Part shown: in pieces, positions 37,628 to 48,793 of the stretch | How the letters are laid out: each line of letters starts with the position of its first letter | How positions within the stretch are numbered: position 1 is the stretch's first letter | Origin: Turnera subulata | Lineage: Eukaryota; Streptophyta; Magnoliopsida; Malpighiales; Passifloraceae | Length of the DNA: 64,000 nucleotides | Assembly: GCA_028386065.3 (NCBI GenBank) | Contig: JAKUCV010001361.1 | Coordinates: 92,967-156,966 of the forward strand | Direction: 5' to 3' | Notes under the pieces: generated by a model | The model's database searches: none | What the model was told of the DNA's origin: nothing | What the model saw: the letters and a program-made list of their open reading frames with translations, nothing else | Translations under genes and position numbers: made by a program

Positions 37628-39788
37628 TGGAATTCTGGTATGTGTTGTTTTTGCAGTTATGTAAATGGTTGTTTTGTGATCTTCTTGTCCCTGTTTTGTG
37701 ATCTTCTTGTCCCTGTTTTCCGGAAAGGAACTTGGCAGGAATTGGAAATGAACTTGGCTGGATTTTTGGGTTGACAACTTGGCTGTGTTTTTTTGCATAC
37801 CTTAGTTTTTATCAGATTAAAGGCCAACAACAACAGATTTCTTTTGGATTGAAGAGCCTTCTTTTGATATCATAGGCTCTTCAATCATGATTGTATTTAA
37901 GTAAGTATTTTGACTTTCATACAATCATTATATGGATGTAATTAAGCATTATTAAGTACTTTGTGAATGCTTTGATTGTTTCTGGAATGCCTCGTCAAAT
38001 ATGAATGTATTTTGTGAATCCTTGCATGTTTGTGGAATGTTTAATTTTTGCGGCACGGTATGGTCGGTATGCCGACCGTACCGATCGGTATCATGTCGGC
38101 GTTGGCGACTTGCATGTGCGGTATAAGCCGATCGGTATATCGGTAGGGGAGTGCAGTGGCTACCGACCTACCGACACAAAAATCGGTACGGTGGCGCCGA
38201 GCCGTACCGTTTGCTCACCCCTACACGTAGTTCTTACCATGCATCACATAACCATTACATCATCATCATCAAATCACAACAGCCACACAAAAAGAGAGTT
38301 AGACTAGATTATCTCTTGATGCCCTCCTTCAGCTCCTACTTGCTTACCACTTCTTAGCAGAATTTTAGATGAACTTCAATAGGAAATTCGGGGCAGAAAG
38401 AAGATAAACCGTTGTCTGGTATCAACAGAAAACTTGTAGGTCTTCCTCTTAGCTTTCTATGGACTCCAAGAATGCAGCAAGCCAATGCCTACAGCTCAAG
38501 ATACGGCGATTCTAAACAATGGCATTATGTCGCCACTTACATCATCATCAGCTCAAGGATGCTTTTGATGGGTTAAAGCCACGTAGTTCTAAACATGGCA
38601 TTATGTCGCCACTTACATCATCAAAAGCATCCTCATATAGCCAACAAAAATCAACCAAAAGGGTTTAGTGTTACCTCGTGTAGCCCTCCTCTAGCTCCTT
38701 GTATTGGGTTGTGTTCTCCACCCACCTTCTTGCCGCTTCTTAGCTCAATGGTTGATCCCCTTCTTGATTCTTCCTTGTTGGACTATGGCTGATGCTCCCC
38801 ACAAAAATTCTCCAGAGTTTGTGCCTAAGAATATATTTCTAAGCTTAGAGAGGTATAGTTTACCCAAGCAAGAAAGCTTATGAGTGTGTATGTGAATAAT
38901 AATGTGTCCTTTGAAATGTGTGTGAGGGGTTCTATTTATAGTGTTCTGGGAAGCCTAAGGGCGTGGACCTGCTTAATGGTGAAGATTATGCCCAAAAATC
39001 TGGTCCAAAACAAAGTATGATCGAAAAAGAAACAAAATCGGGGATTTAGGGCGTTTCTGGAAGGGGATGACCGCTATGGCCGGCGGTCATCTTCTGCATG
39101 ACCGCTAAGGCCAGCGGTGTGTGGATGTCCGCCGGCACCCGGTGGTCGTCGCGAGAGGACCGCCGGCCACCCCACGTGTCACCCGCTCTTTCGTTTTCCG
39201 AACTCCCAATCCCCCTAATTCAGCTCTGATTCGATCCTACCGCGTAATCAACCCCTAATCAACCCAGAATCACTCAATTACTTGATCATCACTCCTCTAA
39301 ATCATTCCATAACTGATTGATTACACATTGACACCCATTTTAAACAAAATCATACCAAAAATACAAAATCTACTTAAATGATGATTTAACTCTGATTTTC
39401 CACGAAAATCAGAGTTAAAATTAGCCTGCAAGAAATGTGTTAGTGGGCTAGATAAACTCTGGGGAATTCATTAACTTGGACCCTTAAACCCATTCCTAAC
39501 CCAAAAATAAATCATCTCAATATAATTGGGTTAAAAACAACTAAAAAAGCCCAAGCAATGAAATGAAATGTATTTTAATATAAATAAACCTTATTATATA
39601 TTTTACCTTAAGATTAAATCGTCTCATTAATCCTAAGCTTTAAATGCATAACGGTTTAGATTATCAAAATACATTAAATTCTTATCATGTCTTAACTCAA
39701 AATCAAATCATCTCATTGACCTTGAGCTTAAGCATGTTTGGAATCTAATTTTAGTAAAATTTTCATGGGTCAAATTTGGGTGTTCACA

Positions 39789-40321
39789 GCAGCGTCAGAT
39801 AATTCGCCACCGGATCTTCACAACCTTGTTCTCCTTGGATTTGCCTGGCTCCACTACCAATTGTAGAATATAGAAATTGCTCACAACACACAAAATTCTT
39901 TTTATTTAATTCGAAACCCTTACACAATTAATTAGGCGTCACCTCGGTGCCCCTCACGGTAGCTACACCAAAAAACAATTGATGTGGGTTAATTTGGGTT
40001 TAAGAGTCTTTATATTACCAATTATAGAATATATAAATTCCTCACAACAAACAATACTTTTTATTTAATTGAAAACTCTCACACAATTAACTAGGCGTGC
40101 TCGGTGCCCCTCACGGTACCCACACCCTCGGTGTTTCTCACAACTGATATTTTGCTACACATAATAATAAAATCCTAACACACTTATTTTAAACTAAGCT
40201 TACAAGAACACACATGACTCCTAAACCGAACCGGACTTGGACTCTTAAAACCCAATAACATAAAACTATTAAACTTATCAAAACTAGCTTAGTTTAATAT
40301 CCAACAATATTGCAATGTATT
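39789..40321 (-). mobile_element. Fragments of one or two other LTR retroelements
   Basis: 39789-39861 looks like internal sequence ending in a minus-strand primer site (CTCCACTACCA). LTR-like sequence starts TGTAGAATATAG at 39862, and a second copy starts near 40027 with the same preceding ACCAAT. Both match the fragment at 25579-25789, so the Tat/Ogre-like element probably landed in this retroelement. Confidence 0.45.
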
Positions 40322-40494
40322 TGAAAGGGATGAAATCCAGGATGCCTAACTAGGCTACCCTGATGTGTATTTGTATTGATCACAAGTTACAAGTCCTAAG
40401 CGTACAAGAGGTCTAGTTACAGATATGATAACTATAACATCTATAAGCTAACAGCTAACCAATATTAACATCAATGATTATCTGCTATTACCCC

Positions 40495-43311
40495 CTACAA
40501 TTGGAGGGTGGTGAAACATACCAGACTCAAATTGGTCCTAAACATCAAGAAATTTGTTGTGCCTAGAGACTTAGTGAAGATGTCGGCCATCTGCTTTGTG
40601 GAGTCAATATGCAGAACCCGGATTTGACCTTGCTGAACTCTTTCTCGAATAAAATGAAGATCTATTTCTAAATGCTTGGTTCGTTGGTGCTGCACTGGAT
40701 TGTTTGCCAGGAAAGTGGCTGAAAGATTGTCGTAATGTACTGCAATTGGGTGTTTTGGCGGATAACGAAGCTCATGCAACAAATTTCGCAGCCAAGATAC
40801 ATCGGCCACAACACTAGCTAGTGCACTATACTCCGATTCTGCACTACTTCTCGAAACTGTAGTCTGTTTCTTTGCCGACCAGGAAACTAAATTGCCACCA
40901 AGAAAAACACAGTAACCAGTGGTTGATCGTCTTGTATCCAAACACCCTACCCAGTCTGCATCACTATATGCTGTTAAAGTTTGGATATTAGTCGGCCGAA
41001 GAAGAAAACCATATGATTTAGTGCCCACTAGATACCGTAATATTCGTTTCACAGCCTTCAAATGCTCAGTTGTCGGTGCATGCATGAATTGACATACCGA
41101 ATTTATTGCAAAACAAATATCTGGGGCGTGTGAATGTTAAGTATTGTAAAGCACCCACTATAACACGGTATTGTCACTGAGCATCAGGATCAAGAAGAAC
41201 TCCTTGGTGAAGAGACAAAGAGAGTCGAGGCTACATCGGCGTTGGTGCGGGCTTTAAATCTATCCAGTTGGCTCGTGCTAGAATAGTGTCGATATATTTC
41301 TGTTGGTGAAGAAACATACCATCTCGGACATGAGTAACTTGTATACCCAAGAAGTAGTATAAAGAGCCAAGATCAGTCATTGAAAAACCCTGCTTAAGAA
41401 TAGTAAGCAATTGCTGAAGGAGGGCAGAAGAAGAAGCAGTGAGGATGATATCATCCACATATAACAATAATAATGCCGTGCCCTGAGATGAATGTAACAT
41501 CAATAAAGAAGCATCAGAACGACTGACTTGGAACTTATGGGCAGACAAGAAAGAAGCAAAACGATGGTACCAAGCACGTGGTGCTTGTTTCAAACCATAA
41601 AGGGCTCGCTGAAGCTTGCAAACATGATGTGGAAACTGTGAATCTTCAAATCCTGGTGGCTGTCTCATGTAGACTTCCTCCTTCAAGAATCCGTTTAAGA
41701 AGGAATTCTTGACGTCCAATTGTCGCACTCCCCATCCACACGACAAGGCAATAGAAAGAACTGTGCGGATGGTTGCAGGTTTGACAACGGGACTATATGT
41801 CTCGTCAAAATCTTCACCAGCACGTTGGGTATATCCTTGGGCTACAAGACATGCCTTGTAGCGAGAAAGACTGCCATCGGAATTATACTTCTGGCAATAT
41901 ACCCAGCGTGAGCCAACAACATTAATATCTGGAGAAGGTGGTGGTACCAAGACCCAAGTATTGTTTGTAATTAAAGCCTGGTATTCATCCTTCATAGCTA
42001 GGTTCCAACGTTCATCTTTAGAAGTTTGTTTGTAGGTTTTGGGTTTTGGGTCGTGAGTATCATGAAGGAGAGCATACTTTGGGTTGGGTTTTGTGACACC
42101 AACGCGAAGACATGTAGTCATGCGATGGGGTGAAGAGGATGTTGGAGGGCTTGGAGAAGAAGTTGGAGAAGGACTCGGATGAGACAACACATCAGGGTTG
42201 TTTGGATTTGAATTTGACGAGTTGGTAGATGTAGGAGATTGTCTTGGGAAGTGTTAGATAATGACGGATTTGTGGTATCCGGTTGAGGTTGGGAAGAAGA
42301 AGGATTTGTGTGGGGGAACGAGAGAGGTATGTCGGATAAAGGAGTTGAGATTGGAGGTGGGGAAGACAGTGGTTGTGTTGAAGTAGAACTTGGTAAGATG
42401 GGGCGTGAAGATAGAATACCCGTCGATGGAACTAGGGCACCGAGAAGAGTTAAGACGGCAGTGGGATTGAAAGGATCAGGTTGTTGTGTGGGTGGTGTTG
42501 ACGAGGGTAAGGATGATAGTGAAGGGAAGGTGTGTTCATCAAAAATAACATTCCGAGATATAATAACCTTGCGAGAGAGAGCATGATAGCAGCAAAAACC
42601 CTTATGTTGAGGAGATAAACCTAAGAAAATATGTTGATCAGTGTGAGGTGACAACTTATGATGGCTAGGACTTATATGTAAGGGGTAACATGCACAACCA
42701 AACACCCTTAGTTGCGAGAAAGAGGGAGAAGCACAAAAGAGTGTTTGATATGGACTCGACCACTTTAAAGTTACATGAGAAAGACAATTCTGGATAAAGT
42801 TAACATAGTGGAGAGCCTCTACCCAAAAATTTGGCGGGAGTTTGGCTTGAAACAAAATACTACGGATTGAGTTAAGCAAGGTACGGTGCTTCCTTTCTAC
42901 CATGCCATTTTGTGCATGGCTGTAAGGGCAAGAAAGGCGGCGCAGAATACCATGCTATTGAAGATAATTGTCAAATTGAGCATTACAGAACTCACCCCCA
43001 TTGTCACTTTGCAGGGACCGAACTGATAGATTAAACTGAGTTTTTATTTCGACATGAAGTTGCTGAAACTTTGAGAAAACATCATTTTTATTCTTCAAAG
43101 GATAAACCCAACAGTATTTGGAGAATTCATCCAAAAACAAAACATAATACTTGAATCCAGTAAAAGAAACAACTGGGGATGTCCATACATCACAATGTAA
43201 AACATGAAATAAACCTAAACTAGGGGACAAAGATGGTGGATATGGAAGCTGTGTCTGCTTGCCCATCTGACATGCGGAACAGAACTCATTCTTATGCAAA
43301 GAAGAACACAA
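40495..43311 (-). pseudogene. Broken copia integrase, reverse transcriptase and RNase H
   Basis: On the minus strand: GAG-pre-integrase Cys/His residues (HKNEFCSACQMGK), integrase Asp motifs (HCDVWTSP, QSDNGGEF), an in-frame stop at 42955-42957, then NGMVERKHRT with the third acidic residue. A frame change near 42150-42240 precedes the reverse transcriptase (WVYCQKYNSDGS, VRQLDVKNSFLNG, LLLYVDDI). RNase H (AYSDADWVGC, TTGYCVFLGG, SAESEYSAL) lies after another shift between 41231 and 41085. Together these would copy and insert the element; the breaks make it dead. Confidence 0.9.
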
Positions 43312-43320
43312 AGAAGAAAA

Positions 43321-44866
43321 CTAGGTGGAAAATTGTTGCATCACCGGAGCCCCTGGATGACAGAGTCGTTGCCACAATGAACCAGGAACCCGACTAACAG
43401 CTAACGCAGAAAACATGGAAGAAGGTGCTGATGCCAAGACTCGAACAGAATAAAGGGTGCCTGAATCATTGCACCGTATCTGTCGATGGCGAAAATGATG
43501 TCCCTTCACAAAAAAACCAGAAGAATCAAAAATCACGGAACAAGCATTATCAATGGAAAAACGTTTTACTGAAATCAAATTTTTAGTGAGAGTAGGGACA
43601 ACCAAAACATTCAAGAGGAGAAAAGAAAAGGATCCAACGAGAAAATTTTTGACACCTATATGAGTAATAGGGAGGAACGTACCTTCACCTACTTGGACTG
43701 AATCAGTACCATGATAGTCATGATAAGAATCAAGATTAGAAGTAGAGTTTGTCATGTGACTGGATGCACTAGTGTCGGCAAACCAAAGTGAACTCGAATC
43801 CTGTTGCTCATGAACCCCTACATATGAGCGTTGAGGACAATGCTTTGCTGTGTGATTATAACCATCACACAACTGACACTGAACAGGGTGTGACCCTAAA
43901 ATAGAAGGAGAAGAACGTGGACTCTGTGGTGGGGAAGGGCGTGGTGGAAAATGCGAGCCTGAAGATGACGACTTTTGAGAAAAAGATTGCGGATTACGGG
44001 TGTTGAAGGGTGCAAAATTGGATGGCAGCCGAGGAGAATAATTTCCGCCACGACCACCCCTACCACCTCGTCCTCCTCGACCTCCACGTTCGCCGCGGAT
44101 GCTGGGTGAAAAGAGCCTGTGATTGCTCAGGCACGGGAACCGTGGTGGTGGAGGAAGGGCGCTTTTGTTTTCTATTTTCCTGGGCGAGAAGAATAGACCT
44201 AAGTTCAAAGTAAGATGGAAGTGGGGATTTAGAAGTGAGGAGGGTGACAATATCACTATACTCATCAGGGAGACCGTCGAGGATCTGCATCACTATATCA
44301 TCATCACTCAATTGTCTACCAATGGATTCTAAGCAATCAGCAATACCTCTCACAGACTGAAGATAGTCACTCATAGATTGGGAACCTTTTTTAGAACTAA
44401 CAAAAGCTGAACGATATTCCATATATCGAGCTTGAACATGGTCATGAAAGAGTTGTTCAATATGCTGCCATACCTCTCTCGCAGAAGGGAAAAGACCAGG
44501 ACGTACAATATGATTCAGGATGACTGGGGAGACAGTGGCATAAATCCATGTAACAATAGTACTATCTATTTGGTGCCATTGGGTGTAGAGAGGATTAGGG
44601 GTAGGAGGAGAATCGAGATTAGGGGAAGGGATAACAGCCTCTGGTGGTGCAACAGTTCCATCGACATGATCCATGACGGTATAAAGAAGACTTTGCCAAA
44701 CCAGAAAATTAGTGAAATCAAGTCTGGCAGGGACATAGATTCGGATGTTACTCACACTAAGAACGGAGTGAACTGAAGCAGAGAGGGCGGATTCAGAAAC
44801 AGAAGAAGAAGAAGAGGAAGAAGAAGATCCTGAAAGAGCAGAAGAAGAAGAGGAGACAGTCGACAT
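43321..44866 (-). pseudogene. Broken copia gag and protease
   Basis: Likely start at 44866 (MSTVSSSSSALSG). The gag core carries IYVPARLDFTNFLVWQ and a UBN2-like helical region (YMEYRSAFVSSKKGSQSMSD). In a Gly/Arg-rich stretch near 44070-44090 the frame shifts. Then come the zinc knuckle CQLCDGYNHTAKHC and a protease motif DTSASSHM, in which the usual DTGAS has Ser for Gly. A stop at 43321-43323 separates it in frame from the integrase. Confidence 0.85.
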
Positions 44867-45095
44867 GATAATGTGAAAAAGAGAAGAACAAAGTTTCAAA
44901 AGATGAACACTAACTCCACTACCATGAAAGGGATGAAATCCAGGATGCCTAACTAGACTACCCTGATGTGTATTTGTATTGATCACAAGTTACAAGAGTC
45001 CTAAGCGTACAAGATGTCTAGTTACAGATATGATAACTATAATATCTATAAGCTAACAGCTAAGCAATATTAACATTAATGATTATCTGCTATTA

Positions 45096-46339
45096 GTATT
45101 AAGGTAAAGGGCCTTATGGTATTAGTTTTCATGTTTTTGTATGGTTTGATCTTTTGTTATGGGAACTTGATTTTAATGTTGCAAACATGAAATTGAACAG
45201 GGTATATCCACTGTACAACCTACCTCTCTGGCCAGAGGATGGAGTGAACGAGAGTTCGCAGGTGTTTTCTTTTATTTTTGGTAAAGGACATACTATCTAC
45301 CATGTGTAGAATTTCTAACTCATTTTGAAGGAAGTTCTCTGTTCAAGAATGATGTTCACAATCATGGAGTCAGTTCTGTTTTTTATTTTCTATCTATGGG
45401 CATGTAATATAACTTTTATACTCCTTTATGTTAAACTTGAACTCATATTTTGGTGGGATTTGCACGCTGCGACGTGCACACTACGATGTTGGACGGGGTA
45501 TATGTTCCTCCATGGTTTCATCATATGTGTTGTAGTGTACTCTGTTTTACTGGTTAAATAAGAATTTATGAGGTTCTACCGGAAAAAAAAAAAAAAAAAA
45601 GGAAAGGTACGAAGATTCTTCCTCTTAGAAACGTTGATAGTTTTTTTTTTTCGGCAAACAGAAACGTTCATAGTTAATAGACAAATCATGCAGGTCCTGG
45701 GTCCATTACTCATGTTTCATTTAATGTCAAATATGACGAGAAAGATTCTTCCACGTGAGCAACAAAATGCAGCCTTACTCAATTATTGATCCAAAAAACA
45801 GTGTACATCTTCAATCTTATAAATCTTCAAGGTGATTGTGAACTTTGAATTCTATCTCTTTCGCGAGTTAATTAAATATTTTCAAAATGAGAGTTCGACA
45901 CAAAAATTTCAAAATAAAATAATTTATGTACAGGACACTTAAAAATTTGAACAGAAAAATATGATGATTAGTGGTGATGTGATTTATGAGAAAAACTGTC
46001 ACTTTTGATATAAGTTTTTATTCTTTACCTTTGATATGCTACACATCCTTTTTTTATGTTATAATTTGGCCCTTATTTTTTCGGCCTTAGTCAAGTAAGC
46101 ACCAAAGTTTATTAATTTGGTCAATTGAGTATCCATGCTTTTTTAATCTTGGACAATTTATCTTGTAGTCAGGTTTGAGTTAAATTTGGCATTGATTGGC
46201 TGACTATTATGTGGGTTGATTAGCTAATTGTATGAGTGTCTAACAGTACAGGTAACGTGTTTATTTTTTTCGACACTAAGTAGGTGGTATATGTTATTCC
46301 TAAATCCAACATGGAGCTAATGTCGAATTTCAAAGAACT
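45096..46339. other. Intergenic DNA with one weak exon-like stretch
   Basis: A 61-bp segment at 45201-45261 is bounded by AACAG| and CGCAG|GTG and reads VYPLYNLPLWPEDGVNES in one frame, which looks like a stranded exon, but nothing around it supports a gene. An A18 run lies near 45583-45600, and AGAAACGTTNATAGTT is repeated near 45628 and 45661. The rest is AT-rich. Confidence 0.35.
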
Positions 46340-48793
46340 AATTCAATTTTTTTTTTGTCAGCAAGCATGGGTATTTCATTCATTATCAAAAACAAACATG
46401 AGTACAGGGCATAAACTTAATGTTTGTCCGGAGAAATACAACCCGACTACGAATACAAACCAAAATATAGCTAGCCACATACAACGACCCAAAATAAGAA
46501 GTGCATAGTCAATGATAAAATAGATATAGCTTAAGGAGATGACATATGATCCCGGCTCAGAGTTCGAGTGTAGGCCAATAACATTGGACCTAATCAACAT
46601 GTGAGAAGAGGGCGATGTATTACTAGTTAGGACCAGCGACATCCCCAAATTCCATGAAGTTGTATAAATGCCTTTCAAGCTCGGCATTTGTTCGTTACTT
46701 GGAATTAATTTTTGTTAGATTTTAAAGAACACAAAGATAAAGTTCCCTTTCTGTCAGGAAAGGAAGAACCGAAAGATGGATCACCAAAGATAGAGTTTCC
46801 TTATGATTAGGAAACTCAAACCAAAGCTAAAAGATTGTTTCCTTTGATCAGGAAACCTAAAAATGTGGAGGAGGAAAGGAAACTAAAGAGTTAATCCATT
46901 CCAGCTCAACTTTCTTGTTACATCCGATTACATATTTATAGAGACTTTTGGAGAGACTTTTGGGGTGTACAATACTAAATACACGTGACTAAGTTTAGAA
47001 CTCTCTAGACAAACCATGACTCTAGAACTTCCATCATACTAAATTCTAAAACTTTCCAGATAATTCCTAGATTGCAATAGGATCAATTCCAACACTCCCC
47101 CTTGATCCTATTACCTTTCACTTGGCTCACAAATCTTACGTGCATTGATCCCTTCAATCTTAGCAAACTTCTTCTTCACTCAAAATTCTTCAAAGGTAGG
47201 ATTCTGCACTTCTCTTTTCCTCCAATTCTTCTTCTGCACTCAAGAGTTCTTCAAAAGTAGAATTCTGCATTTCTACTTTCCTCCAATTCTTTTTTCTTCT
47301 GCACATCTTCTTCATTCGTTCAAAATTCTTGCATGCAATTCCTTCATCCCTTCCAACAATCTCAAAAAACATCATCTTCTTCAAACAAAGTCTTCCATTC
47401 CTTCAATCTGGATATGCAACATCTTCATGCTTCCATCTGCATCATCTTGGAAACAAGCTTCAAAAGCTTCGTGCGAAAAAAATCAAACCATTTTTTTTCT
47501 TCTCCCAAAGATAAACATCAAAAGTTGTTATACCACCAAGAGATAACATCAAAAAATTTTCACAGCAACAAAGAACACCAAAAGATACCAAAAGACTCAA
47601 AGTTGACAGGCCCGTAAGATCATGAGGGCTCCGCTACCATGTTAGATTTTAAAGAACACAAAGATAAAGTTTCCTTTCTGTCAGGAAAGGAAGAACCGAA
47701 AGATGGATCACCAAAGATAGAGTTTCCTTATGATTAGGAAGCTCAAACCAAAGCTAAAAGATTGTTTCCTTTGATCAGGAAACCTAAAAATGTGGAGGAG
47801 GAAAGGAAACTAAAGAGTTAATCCATTCCAGCTCAACTTTCTTGTTACATCCGATTACATATTTATAGAGACTTTTGGAGAGACTTTTGGGGTGTACAAT
47901 ACTAAATACACGTGACTAAGTTTAGAACTCTCTAGACAAACCATGACTCTAGAACTTCCATCATACTAAATTCTAAAACTTTCCAGATAATTCCTAGATT
48001 GCAATAGGATCAATTCCAACAATTTTGACATCCTTTCCTTGCGCCAACCAAGCGGGAGATGGAGCTCCACCGCAAGCAAAACCCGTACATGATTGTCGCC
48101 ATCACCTTCACCATCACCGTCATCATTGCCGCTGCCATCGCCGACGAGCACTCCTCTGCCACTGCCCCTGTTGCTTCTAAAATCCATCCAACAACACAGG
48201 CACAAGCTCGAGCAAAACTTTGAAGAAAACTTTGATAAACTTAGGGTCAAGACCCCACAAACCAGAAAATCTGGTACTACAAAGAAAGGTTTTCGAAAGA
48301 TCCTAAACGATCTCAATAAAACCCACTATCCTTGAGAAGAGTTTTGAGTATACCGTCAAGACTTAGTGTGCATCTGAGCATTTCGTCGAATACGTGGTGT
48401 GCATCCATGGTGATTGATGGTTGTTGAGCATTGCTTCAAAGATGGCACAACCCAGCTCTTTAATTGAGATCAACAAATGCGGGAACAGAAGCAAGATCAG
48501 GAGGAAGAGAGGAGAAAGAGAACAGTTAGCATCTCCGGTAATGGAAGCACCGGAACCGACTTGATACTCATAGACTTTTAGGAGGAGAAGGATTTAAGAC
48601 AGTAAGGCAGGAAGTAGTGAAAGAGTGTTGGTGTTATTCGTGGGTGTGTTTTTGGATGACGAAAAGGCATGTTCTCAAGCAAACATGGAGGAATTCCGGC
48701 AAAAATTAGCCGTTGAAGGTGAAGGGAGGCGATGGCACAATAACCAAGAGAGAGCGTTTTGGAAGAGAGCCGTTAGGACAATTCAATTTTTTT
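46340..48793 (-). mobile_element. Retroposed sequence (truncated LINE or processed transcript) with a 14-bp target duplication
   Basis: AATTCAATTTTTTT occurs at 46340-46353 and 48780-48793. Between them, after removing the TRIM insertion, about 1.1 kb reads on the minus strand from GTCCTAACGG to a tail (AATGAAATACCC, GCTGAC, then poly-A merging with the duplication). Long A/T-rich duplications plus a poly-A tail are the marks of LINE-mediated insertion. I recognise no reverse transcriptase. Frames 46376-46687 and 47966-48316 are not convincing genes. Confidence 0.55.
46713..48021 (-). mobile_element. Complete, very young TRIM-like non-autonomous LTR element
   Basis: Two 382-bp LTRs (46713-47094, 47640-48021) differ at only two positions by my reading. 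The target duplication ATTTT is perfect (46708-46712, 48022-48026). In minus orientation the LTR is TGTTGGAATTGATCC...AATCTAACA, the primer site TGGTAGCGGAGCCCTC abuts the 5' LTR and AAGGGGGAG precedes the 3' LTR. The interior is only 545 bp and has no retroelement protein. The LTR style suggests a copia-derived element mobilised in trans. Confidence 0.9.

Larger units (their letters stand above)
34120..38223 (+). mobile_element. hAT transposon (RICESLEEPER/Ac-type) with a perfect 8-bp target duplication
   Basis: Ends TAGGGTAGAGCAAA and TTTGCTCACCCCTA form imperfect terminal inverted repeats. CACGTAGT is duplicated exactly at 34112-34119 and 38224-38231, the 8-bp hallmark of hAT. It is 4104 bp long. 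Both subterminal regions (34140-34310 and 38052-38215) are crowded with GCCGACC, CGGTAT and ACCGA motifs in both orientations, as expected for transposase-binding sites. It encodes a broken BED-finger transposase (35362-37627). Confidence 0.93.
25790..39788 (-). mobile_element. Tat/Ogre-like LTR retrotransposon lacking a visible pol
   Basis: The left LTR (25790-27564) and right LTR (33720-39788, split by a hAT element) share TGTGAGTACCC...GGGTGTTCACA. On the minus strand the right LTR is the 5' LTR, followed 2 nt later by a primer site TGGCGACTCCGTTAGGGGA, the form typical of Tat/Ogre elements. A purine tract (AACGAGGGGCATC) precedes the 3' LTR. The 6.15-kb interior has a decayed gag-like region and a tandem array near the 3' LTR, a known habit of Ogre/Tat/Retand elements, but no reverse transcriptase or integrase motif that I can find. 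The immediate flanks (TTCCT, GCAGC) do not match. Confidence 0.78.
33720..39788 (-). repeat. 5' LTR of the Tat/Ogre-like element, split by the hAT insertion
   Basis: LTR sequence runs 33720-34119 and resumes at 38232 after the 8-bp duplication. It ends GGGTGTTCACA at 39788. Confidence 0.75.
40322..45095 (-). mobile_element. Ty1/copia retrotransposon, complete ends but decayed coding region
   Basis: Short LTRs (40322-40490 and 44925-45095, about 170 bp) bound the element, with a perfect 5-bp target duplication GTATT (40317-40321, 45096-45100). On the minus strand the primer site TGGTAGTGGAG directly follows the 5' LTR and a purine tract (TTGTAGGGGG) precedes the 3' LTR. Gene order gag-protease-integrase-RT-RNase H identifies Ty1/copia. 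The short LTR suggests an Ale-like lineage, which is tentative. The LTR 5' end reads TAATAG rather than TG. Confidence 0.92.

Noticed and set aside
43896..44087. Second minus-strand frame over the copia gag region
   Set aside because: Overlaps the zinc-knuckle frame in a different phase and has no retroelement motif.
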